From positions 1 through 35,093 of the IMG/VR virus record IMGVR_UViG_3300031886_000017: a stretch of 35,093 bases of DNA. One strand, written 5' to 3'. The translations under genes were made by a program, and so were the position numbers. Below, one piece after another: positions 12,672 through 20,041 of the stretch. This DNA is from a virus. Numbering within the stretch: position 1 is the first letter of the stretch; each line of letters starts with the position of its first letter. Under the pieces are notes generated by a model. The model searched no databases, was not told where the DNA came from, and worked only from the letters and a program-made list of their open reading frames with translations.

Positions 12672-13442
12672 ATGGCGACGACGTATCTTCAACTATCTAA
12701 TGAGCTTTTAAGAGAGCTTAATGAAGTAGAATTAACACTTGCTAATTTTAGTGACTCTAAAGGGATTCAAACACACGTTAAAGATCTTGTTAACCGTGCG
12801 TATCTTGATATGGTTAATGAAGAACCTCAGTGGCCCTTCTTAGCTGTTGCAGAATCAGGTGCGACTGATCCCATGTACGGTAATACATATATTGAAACCG
12901 TTGCAGGAACCCGTTGGTATGAGCTAAAAACAGCCGCTAGTAGTATTAAAGATGATTATGGATCTGTAGATTGGGATAATTTCCTGCTTTCAACTGTGGG
13001 CGTTAGTGGAGAGAGTGCGCCCTATACTGTTCGTAATTTAAGATATACGAGTACCGAAGAGTGGAAAGATTATTTTCGTGTCGGACAGAATAAAGACGAT
13101 GCTGATCAAGCCACGGGAGGAACGCCAAGTAGAGTAATTAAAAGCCCCGATAACAGAAAATTTGGGTTGTCTCCTATACCAGACCAAGTATATCGTATTT
13201 GGTTTTATGCTTATAATTTACCAACAGAGTTATCTGCACATGGCGACGAAATAGTTTTTCCAGACTTATATGTACCTGTTCTTATAAATAGAGCAAGATA
13301 TTATGTACATCAGTTTAAAGATAACGCACAAAATTCTGCTTTTGCAATGGAAGATTATAAGCGTGGATTAAAGACAATGAAACTACATTTGATGGACTCG
13401 ACTCCAAATTATTTTAAAGATGACCGCATAAGGTTCGTATAA
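12672..13442 (+). CDS. Head-tail adaptor (P22 gp4 / tail tubular A-like)
   Basis: A 256-residue protein likely forming the ring under the portal. The N-terminus (TYLQLSNELLRELNEVELT, then HVKDLVNRAYLDMVNEEPQWPFL at about 35-57) follows the helical pattern of adaptor proteins of short-tailed phages, where those helices pack on the portal. The central part has TRWYELKTAASSIKDDYGSVDW and SRVIKSPDNRKFGLSPIPDQVYRIWFYAYNLP, and the C-terminus VPVLINRARYYVHQFKDNAQNSAFAMEDYKRGLKTMK, the usual closing helices. The stop overlaps the nozzle gene start (TAATG), the common order adaptor then nozzle. Family name is by pattern and context. Confidence 0.75.
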   Translation: MATTYLQLSNELLRELNEVELTLANFSDSKGIQTHVKDLVNRAYLDMVNEEPQWPFLAVAESGATDPMYGNTYIETVAGTRWYELKTAASSIKDDYGSVDWDNFLLSTVGVSGESAPYTVRNLRYTSTEEWKDYFRVGQNKDDADQATGGTPSRVIKSPDNRKFGLSPIPDQVYRIWFYAYNLPTELSAHGDEIVFPDLYVPVLINRARYYVHQFKDNAQNSAFAMEDYKRGLKTMKLHLMDSTPNYFKDDRIRFV

Positions 13443-15058
13443 TGGCGCAGTCAATGCCTTATGGCGTTTCGTGCAAAGGAGGTTTAAATACTAATTTAAA
13501 TCAGTTTGAAATGCTTGCACAACCCGGAGTTGCTACATCACTTGAAAACTTTGAAGTAGATTCCGATGGGGGCTATAGACGTATTAATGGTTTTGCACCT
13601 TTTGGCGGTGATGACGCGGCACGACCTAATAGTACTAATCCTATTTTAGGTCTTTTTGTTTATGCAGATGGCTTAATTGCTTGCTCTGGAACAAATGTTT
13701 ATTTCACACTAGACGGTGAAACTTGGTTGCAAATCAACAGGGCTTCAGTAGCTGGGGGCGGAGATAATTATTCAACTTTTACAGGGAGGTCTGTAGCGGC
13801 TAGAACTAGTCAAGACCAATGTAATTTTACAGTTTACGAAGGCGATTCAATTTATGGTGAATTAGTAATCACCGATGAATCTTCAGCCACTAAACCTTTT
13901 TATTTTAAAATGACGGGTACGGGAGTACTAAGTAACCGCACTTATTTTGCTAAAGAAATAACAGTGTCTGGTACGGTTTATCCTACGACATGTATAATAC
14001 ATGATACACATTTAGTTGTAGCAGGCGATAGTAATAATCCTAATACAATTTATTATAGTGGTACAAGTGATATAGATGATTTTACAAGTACAGGTTCAGG
14101 CACAATTAAACTCGATGATAAAGTAATTGGAATTAGATCTTTCCGAGAAGACTTAGTAATTTTTTGTAAAAATAGTATTTATAAACTTCAAAATATTAAC
14201 AATAGTTCAACAATAGCTGTTACTCCGGTAACTAAAAATGTAGGTTGTTTAGATAATCATAGCATACAGGAAATTGGAGGCGACTTAGTATTTTTAAGTC
14301 CAGATGGTGTAAGAACTATTGCAGGGACAGCAAGAATTGGTGACGTAGAACTTAGTTCAGTAAGCCGTCAAATTCAATCTATTATAAATGATATAGCAAA
14401 AAAAATTGATACTTATGTAATGGATAGTGTAGTTCTTAGACAAAAATCTCAATATAGAATTTTTTATACTACTACTTCAGAGGCGTCTTCAGGCGCGAAA
14501 GGAATTATAGGATCACTTACATCTAACGGTTTTGAGTGGTCAGAAACTAAAGGAGTGCAATGTAGAGCAGTTACATCAGGATTTAATTATGCTGGTATTG
14601 AAAAAATATATCATGGAGATAGTGATGGATATGTATATCTTCATGACTCAGGAAATTCTTTTTATCATTCGGGGACGACTGCTGATATAAGAGCAACTTA
14701 TGAAACGCCCAATTATGATTTTGGAGATTTTGGAACTAGGAAAAGTATAAACTATGTAAAAATTTCTGTAAGTCCTGAAGGTACGGCAGAGCCTATACTA
14801 AGAGTTAGATATGATTACGAGGATACGAATAGACCTCAACCTTCAGACTATACTCTTTCTGCAATACCTTTACCATCTCTTTTTGGAGAAGGTACTTTTG
14901 CTACTTCAACTTTTGGAGGAACTAATGATCCAATGGTTAGGCAGGCAGTACAGGGCGCTGGGTTTACTTCTAATTTTAGAATACGAACAGACGATTCTAA
15001 TCCCCCTTACGCCATAAATGGCCTTTATGTAGACTACACACCAGCAAATAGGAGATAG
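13442..15058 (+). CDS. Tail nozzle / stabilisation protein (P22 gp10 / tail tubular B-like)
   Basis: A 538-residue beta-rich protein expected to form the short tail nozzle below the adaptor. The opening (GGLNTNLNQFEMLAQPGVAT, then LENFEVDSDGGYRRINGF) is a hallmark of podoviral gp10/TTPB-type proteins: a net of loops ending in a GYRR.GF motif. Repeated strand blades follow (GLFVYADGLIACSGTNVYF, THLVVAGDSNNPNTIYYSGTSDIDDF, IGIRSFREDLVIFCKNSIYKL, DLVFLSPDGVRTIAGTARIGD), reading like a beta-propeller. The last part (RATYETPNYDFGDFGTRKSINYVKIS) is typical of the C-terminal domain. The ATG overlaps the adaptor stop, and the fibre gene starts four bases after its end. Confidence 0.75.
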   Translation: MAQSMPYGVSCKGGLNTNLNQFEMLAQPGVATSLENFEVDSDGGYRRINGFAPFGGDDAARPNSTNPILGLFVYADGLIACSGTNVYFTLDGETWLQINRASVAGGGDNYSTFTGRSVAARTSQDQCNFTVYEGDSIYGELVITDESSATKPFYFKMTGTGVLSNRTYFAKEITVSGTVYPTTCIIHDTHLVVAGDSNNPNTIYYSGTSDIDDFTSTGSGTIKLDDKVIGIRSFREDLVIFCKNSIYKLQNINNSSTIAVTPVTKNVGCLDNHSIQEIGGDLVFLSPDGVRTIAGTARIGDVELSSVSRQIQSIINDIAKKIDTYVMDSVVLRQKSQYRIFYTTTSEASSGAKGIIGSLTSNGFEWSETKGVQCRAVTSGFNYAGIEKIYHGDSDGYVYLHDSGNSFYHSGTTADIRATYETPNYDFGDFGTRKSINYVKISVSPEGTAEPILRVRYDYEDTNRPQPSDYTLSAIPLPSLFGEGTFATSTFGGTNDPMVRQAVQGAGFTSNFRIRTDDSNPPYAINGLYVDYTPANRR

Positions 15059-15061
15059 TGA

Positions 15062-18000
15062 ATGGGAACGGCATACACAAGACAAAGTTCATTTTCAGAT
15101 GGCGATACTATTACAGCGGCATTATTTAATGACGAATATAATCAGCTTTTAACTTCTTTATCCTATGCTTCATCTGGAACTACGGGACATCAACATGATG
15201 GAACTGCTGGTGAAGGTGGCAATGTCCATACAATAGGTGATCAAGATTTTCTAAATAAGATCGTAGCGGACAGTACAAATAACCGTTGGGGTGTTTTTGT
15301 ACAAGTTTCTTCAAGTGCAGTAGAACAAATTAGAATATCTGATGGTGTTATTTCACCAGTTACAGACAACGATATAGATTTAGGAACATCTTCGTTAGAA
15401 TTTAAAGATTTATTTATAGATGGTACAGCCCATATTGATACTTTAGATGTCGATGTCAATGCTACAGTTGCTGGTACATTAGGAGTTACAGGAGCTTTAA
15501 CAGGTTCCAGCACTATTCAAGGTACTACAATAACCGCGACAACCGCTTTTGTACCTGACGCATCTGACGGTGCTGCACTCGGAACAAGCGCATTAGAGTT
15601 CTCAGATTTATTCTTAGCCGATGGAGCAGTTATAAATTTTGGTGATGACCAAGATGTCACCATCACGCACGTTGCAGATACAGGAATACTTCTTTCTAGT
15701 ACCGACCAACTACAGTTTGGCGATAGCGGTACTTATATTTATCAAAGTGCAGACGGCGTATTAGACCTTGTAAGTGATACTGAAATAGAATTAACTGCAA
15801 CTACAATAGATATTAATGGTGCTGTTGCAATGGATGGTGCAATAACTGGTGGTACTAATATTACTATATCAGGAGAACTAGATGCAGCTACACTGGACAT
15901 TAGTGGTAATGCTGACATTGATGGTACTACTAATTTAGATATTGTAGATATTGATGGAGCCGTTCAGATTGACGCTACAGTTACGGTAGGCGTAGATGAT
16001 ACTGGATATGACGTTAAGTTCTTTGGTGACACTGCAAGTGCATACATGCTCTGGGATACTTCAGCAGATGATTTAATTCTTGGTGGTGCTGCTAGAGTCG
16101 TTGTACCTGCAAGTGGCTTAGTAATAGGAAGCACAGCAGTAACGTCTACAGGGGCAGAACTGAATATCCTTGACGGTGTTACAAGTACCGCAGCGGAACT
16201 GAATATCCTTGATGGTGTGACAAGTACCGCAGCGGAACTTAATATCCTTGATGGTGTGACAAGTACCGCAGCAGAACTAAATATTATAGATGGTGATACA
16301 AGTGCCACTAGCACAACTCTCGCAGACGCGGATAGAGTTGTAGTAAATGATGCAGGAACAATGAAGCAGGTTGCGCTTACGGACTTTGAGACTTACTTTG
16401 AAAGTTCCATAGACACCTTCAGTACTATTGACATCAATGGAGGTTCCATAGACGGAGCCACGTTAGGTACGAACAGCGCAATCACTCAAGCTGTTATTGA
16501 TGACATTGACCTAAACGGCAAAGTTATTACGATGACGGGTTCAGCAAGTGACACCGCAGTGTTTACTGCTGGCACTAACGGAACACTGAGTATTGTTACG
16601 ACGGACGCAGCAGCAGCGGCAGCAAACATTCAAATCACAGCGGATGGTACAGTAGATATTGATTCGGCAGGTGTTTTAACTTTAGATTCTGGTGCAGCAA
16701 TTAACATTGAACCTGCTTCTGGTTCTGCGATTTTATTAGATGGTACAATTAGTATAGATGCGGGGGTAGTCACAGGTGCAACTTCAATTACTTCTACTGC
16801 TTTTGTAGGAGATATAACAGGGGATGTAACTGGTACTGCTGATCTAGCAACAAGCATTACTGCTTCAGCTAATAATTCAACGGATGAAACTGTATACCCC
16901 ACATTTGTAGATGGTGCTACAGGAACTCAAGGATTAGAGACAGATACAGGATTAACTTATAATCCCTCAAGTGGATTACTTACAATATCGGGTGAATTAG
17001 ATGCGGGATCATTAGATATATCAGGCAATGCAGATATTGATGGTACATTAGAGGCTGATGCTATTACAGTTGATGGGACTACATTAGCTGAATATATTGC
17101 AGATACATCAGGAGCTATGTTCTCAAGTAATACTGAAAGTGGTATAACAGTAACATATCAAGATGGAGATAATACAATTGACCTTGCTGTAGATGCAGCA
17201 CAAACAGGCATTACTTCAATTTATGCTACCGATTTAATCTTAGGCGAAGATGCTCAGACTGCTATTGATTTTGGTACAGCTAATGAAATTGATTTTAAAG
17301 TAGATAATGCCGCTAGATTAACACTAACATCGGGAGCCTTATATCCTGTAACAGATAATCAAATAGATTTAGGAACAAGCTCATTAGAGTTTAAGGATGC
17401 TTTCTTTGATGGTACAGTAACTGCGGATGCGTTTGCAGGGCCGTTAACAGGCAACGTAACAGGAAATGCTAGTGGTACAGCAGCCACAGTAACTACTGCC
17501 GCACAGACTAATATTACAAGTCTTGGAACTCTTACCGCACTGACCGTAGATGATGTTGCTATTGACGGCAAGGTAGTAACAATGACAGGCTCGTCAAGTG
17601 ATACTGCGGTATTTACTGCTGGAACAAACGGAACACTTAGTATTGTTACGACAGATGCCGCAGCCGCAGCAGCCAATATAACTATAACAGCCGATGGAAC
17701 TTTTGAAGCAGACGGTACTACAATTACTTTAGATTCTGCTGGAGATATTATATTAGACGCTGATGGTGCTGACGTAATCTTTAAAGACGGTGGCACAGCG
17801 ATATTAACCTTTACTAATAGTTCTAGTGATGCTGTCATTACTTCCGGTGTACAAGATAAAGATATTATTTTTAAAGGTGACGACGGCGGTAGTGCAGTTA
17901 CAGCATTAACGCTGGATATGAGTGAAGCAGGAGCAGCTACCTTTAATGATAAGATTATTGCTACTGAACTTGATATTTCAGGAAATATAGACATAGATGG

Positions 18001-19255
18001 CACTGCAAACCTAGACGCAGTAGATGTAGACGGTGCTGTTAACTTTGCCGCAGACGTAACCTTTGCCGCTGGCGCGGAACTCATTACTGCCACGGCAGGA
18101 ACCTCGAACTTCCGGGCGGGTGTTAATGCCGGTACCAACATTGCATCTGGGGGTAATTACAACAATCTTATAGGTGCTGAGGCGGGAAACGACCTAACCA
18201 CGGGTACTTATAATACAGCGTTAGGCCATGCAGCTTTCGAAGCGGCCACCACGAATAGTTATAATACCGCGATTGGGAGTCTGACGCTTAAGAGCGCGAA
18301 TAAAGCTGGAGACCCAGAAGTTGTCGCCACTTCTAATTCCGCAGTAGGTTATAACACGCTAACCTCTCTCACTACAGGGTCTTACAATACAGGCTGTGGC
18401 TCTCAATCATTGCAGAACACGACCACAGCGCTCTCCAACACCGTAACGGGATATGCATCGATGCTGTTAAGTACGACCGGCAGCTACAATCAGGCTTACG
18501 GCCATGCCACGCTCTATAACTGTCGAACCGGCTATGGCAACGTTGCAATAGGATACTTGGCTGTTTTTACGGTGGACAGCGGATTCTACAACGTCGGTAT
18601 CGGGCATCAATCGATCTATTACGGCACTGGTAGTTACAACACCGGAGTCGGATCTTTTTCGCTGTTGAACACCGCTGCCGGGGCACACAACACTGCACTG
18701 GGGTATCAAGCTGGAGATGTAATTACGTCTGGGGACCAGAATATATGTATTGGTGCTTACACTGATCCTTCTGCCAACAGTGGAGATTTACAAATTGTCA
18801 TCGGATATAACATAACCGGAGGAGAAAACTCTCAAGTTACGATTGGTTCAGCCGGAAATGTTATTCAGAACGAATACGATACAGATGCCACTTGGACAAG
18901 AACTTCAGACAGACGTAAAAAACGCAACATTGAAGATGACACCTTGGGTCTTGAGTTTATCAACAATTTGAGAACTGTTACTCATCAATGGAAACCTTCA
19001 AATGAGTTTCCTGAGGAGTGGGATGAATACAGCGAAGAGAACACTATGAATCTTGACGCTGTTATGCACGGGATGATTGCTCAAGAAGTTAAAGAAGCTC
19101 TCGATAAATCGGGTTGTGATACCTTCGGAGGTTGGGATGAGCGGTCGGATGGTAGCCAGACCGTTAGTCGTGAGATGTTTGTAATACCCCTGATTAAAGC
19201 AGTGCAAGAACTGTCCGCCGAAGTCAAAGAACTAAAGGAGAAGCTAAATGCCTGA
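15062..19255 (+). CDS. Tail fibre with S74 intramolecular chaperone
   Basis: A 1397-residue receptor-binding fibre. The N-terminal 70 residues (GTAYTRQSSFSDGDTITAAL onward, with GTTGHQHDGTAGEG) fit a virion-attachment part. The shaft (about 80-1010) is built of repeated beta segments such as TDNDIDLGTSSLEFKDLF and DISGNADIDGT, with a four-unit 13-residue repeat at 361-412. Residues about 1020-1245 hold a beta-roll of YNTAIG-like repeats (NTALGHAAFE, NTAIGSLTLK, NVAIGYLAVF). The C-terminus is a peptidase S74 chaperone: SDRRKKRNI with Ser1282 and Lys1287, the spacing of the self-cleavage dyad in endosialidase chaperones, ending in a coiled coil (AVQELSAEVKELKEKLNA). Cleavage before Ser1282 would release about 116 residues after trimer folding. 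The beta-roll part is visibly richer in G and C than the shaft. Confidence 0.9.
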   Translation: MGTAYTRQSSFSDGDTITAALFNDEYNQLLTSLSYASSGTTGHQHDGTAGEGGNVHTIGDQDFLNKIVADSTNNRWGVFVQVSSSAVEQIRISDGVISPVTDNDIDLGTSSLEFKDLFIDGTAHIDTLDVDVNATVAGTLGVTGALTGSSTIQGTTITATTAFVPDASDGAALGTSALEFSDLFLADGAVINFGDDQDVTITHVADTGILLSSTDQLQFGDSGTYIYQSADGVLDLVSDTEIELTATTIDINGAVAMDGAITGGTNITISGELDAATLDISGNADIDGTTNLDIVDIDGAVQIDATVTVGVDDTGYDVKFFGDTASAYMLWDTSADDLILGGAARVVVPASGLVIGSTAVTSTGAELNILDGVTSTAAELNILDGVTSTAAELNILDGVTSTAAELNIIDGDTSATSTTLADADRVVVNDAGTMKQVALTDFETYFESSIDTFSTIDINGGSIDGATLGTNSAITQAVIDDIDLNGKVITMTGSASDTAVFTAGTNGTLSIVTTDAAAAAANIQITADGTVDIDSAGVLTLDSGAAINIEPASGSAILLDGTISIDAGVVTGATSITSTAFVGDITGDVTGTADLATSITASANNSTDETVYPTFVDGATGTQGLETDTGLTYNPSSGLLTISGELDAGSLDISGNADIDGTLEADAITVDGTTLAEYIADTSGAMFSSNTESGITVTYQDGDNTIDLAVDAAQTGITSIYATDLILGEDAQTAIDFGTANEIDFKVDNAARLTLTSGALYPVTDNQIDLGTSSLEFKDAFFDGTVTADAFAGPLTGNVTGNASGTAATVTTAAQTNITSLGTLTALTVDDVAIDGKVVTMTGSSSDTAVFTAGTNGTLSIVTTDAAAAAANITITADGTFEADGTTITLDSAGDIILDADGADVIFKDGGTAILTFTNSSSDAVITSGVQDKDIIFKGDDGGSAVTALTLDMSEAGAATFNDKIIATELDISGNIDIDGTANLDAVDVDGAVNFAADVTFAAGAELITATAGTSNFRAGVNAGTNIASGGNYNNLIGAEAGNDLTTGTYNTALGHAAFEAATTNSYNTAIGSLTLKSANKAGDPEVVATSNSAVGYNTLTSLTTGSYNTGCGSQSLQNTTTALSNTVTGYASMLLSTTGSYNQAYGHATLYNCRTGYGNVAIGYLAVFTVDSGFYNVGIGHQSIYYGTGSYNTGVGSFSLLNTAAGAHNTALGYQAGDVITSGDQNICIGAYTDPSANSGDLQIVIGYNITGGENSQVTIGSAGNVIQNEYDTDATWTRTSDRRKKRNIEDDTLGLEFINNLRTVTHQWKPSNEFPEEWDEYSEENTMNLDAVMHGMIAQEVKEALDKSGCDTFGGWDERSDGSQTVSREMFVIPLIKAVQELSAEVKELKEKLNA
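16142..16297 (+). repeat. Four 39-bp tandem repeats in fibre gene
   Basis: Units begin at 16142, 16181, 16220 and 16259; each encodes TSTAAELNILDGV or a near copy. The middle units are nearly identical in DNA, so copy number could change by in-frame slippage, shortening or lengthening the fibre by 13 residues. Confidence 0.9.
16531..16650 (+). repeat. Fibre internal duplication, copy 1
   Basis: Encodes SDTAVFTAGTNGTLSIVTTD followed by AAAAAANI and ITADGT. Copy 2 lies 1050 bases downstream at 17581-17700. The proteins match almost exactly while DNA differs mainly at third codon positions, so the duplication is old and held by selection. Confidence 0.8.
17581..17700 (+). repeat. Fibre internal duplication, copy 2
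   Basis: Partner of 16531-16650, with the same order of residues and a few changes (GSSSD for GSASD, ITITADGT for IQITADGT). Part of a larger repeated plan in the shaft that also includes TDNxIDLGTSSLEFKD at about 15370 and 17355. Confidence 0.8.
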
Positions 19256-19511
19256 TGCACCAACCGAAGAGGAGATCGCTGCTCATTTTTCCGCTATGGA
19301 CGATAGTGTCACACTAATCAACGCAACTGTTGCTGACGATACTGAAGCATTACAAATGTGCCGCACTGCTGCCGAAGTGAAGCGGATGATAGCTAGTAAT
19401 ACTGGGCATCTTGAGCTTCAAGCGGCAAAAGATTGGTATATCGCGTCAAGCAACAATAAAACATCTTATACCGAAGCGGTCGCAGCGGGAAAAGCCTACG
19501 TCGATGAGTAA
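19248..19511 (+). CDS. Small protein following the fibre, 87 aa
   Basis: An 87-residue acidic, mainly helical protein (TEEEIAAHFSAMDDSVTLIN, then RTAAEVKRMIASNTGHLELQAAKDWY). The ATG at 19248 overlaps the end of the fibre gene by eight bases, with AAAGGAGAAG inside the fibre gene as ribosome site. Position and overlap suggest a fibre-linked role such as assembly helper or minor tail protein, but no homologous family is recognised. Confidence 0.6.
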   Translation: MPDAPTEEEIAAHFSAMDDSVTLINATVADDTEALQMCRTAAEVKRMIASNTGHLELQAAKDWYIASSNNKTSYTEAVAAGKAYVDE

Positions 19512-19547
19512 AATTAAAATAGACAATAGTTAAAAGGAGAAAATAAA

Positions 19548-19826
19548 ATGCCTGATATGAACGGAGAAAAATTTCCATATCCTAAAAGTGGTATGCAGCC
19601 CTCAGCGCAAGATAAGCTGAATCCACCCAACGGAGGCCCTGCAAGTATTCCAGGGGGCGTTAATGATATTTATTCACCAGAAGTCTCTAAAGTTGCGAGC
19701 ACTCCAATTTATCTTAATGATGCTCCAAAAATTAGTGGCGGCGCGAATGATGTTGCTAATCCAGACCCACCTAAAGTATCTGGTGGAAACAAGGATATTT
19801 ATTTAAAAGATAATCAACCAGTTTAA
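19548..19826 (+). CDS. Pro/Gly-rich repeat protein, 92 aa
   Basis: A 92-residue protein with AAAGGAG upstream. It is low in complexity: the segment from about 29 on repeats a Gly-Gly-x-Asn-Asp-type unit (PGGVNDIYSPEVSKV, SGGANDVANPDPPKV, SGGNKDIYLKD), each followed by a Pro-rich link. It is probably extended and disordered, perhaps a linker or surface protein of the virion. The stop overlaps the start of the holin-like gene (TAATG). Confidence 0.55.
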   Translation: MPDMNGEKFPYPKSGMQPSAQDKLNPPNGGPASIPGGVNDIYSPEVSKVASTPIYLNDAPKISGGANDVANPDPPKVSGGNKDIYLKDNQPV

Positions 19827-20041
19827 TGAATGCAGATGAAGCTGCATTAGCGGCACTCGAAAGAATTGCAAAGCACGAAAAAGAATGTGCCGAGAGATGG
19901 GCAGAATCTGCTGTGGAATTACGTGAATTAAAAACAGCAACCAAAGCTCATTCGGCACGGTGGGAGAAGTTAGCTTGGCTTATTGTTATAACAATGGTAA
20001 GTTGTATGGGGTCAATACTAGTGGGGTTATCACATGTCTAG
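19826..20041 (+). CDS. Holin-like / XhlA-style small membrane protein
   Basis: A 71-residue protein: an amphipathic helical N-terminus (ALAALERIAKHEKECAERWAESAVELRELK, about 7-36) and one C-terminal membrane helix (LAWLIVITMVSCMGSILVGL, 49-68). This coil-then-anchor layout matches XhlA-type phage proteins that work with a holin and lysis enzyme. It starts inside the previous stop (TAATG) and overlaps the next gene by eight bases. No lysis enzyme gene is adjacent, although a muramidase domain lies in the giant protein at 27311. An alternative is a membrane anchor used at infection. Confidence 0.55.
   Translation: MNADEAALAALERIAKHEKECAERWAESAVELRELKTATKAHSARWEKLAWLIVITMVSCMGSILVGLSHV

Noticed and set aside
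17359-18141. 260-codon minus-strand open frame inside the fibre gene
   Set aside because: It mirrors codon bias of the fibre gene; the protein is a Val/Ser/Ala mix with no motif or ribosome site.
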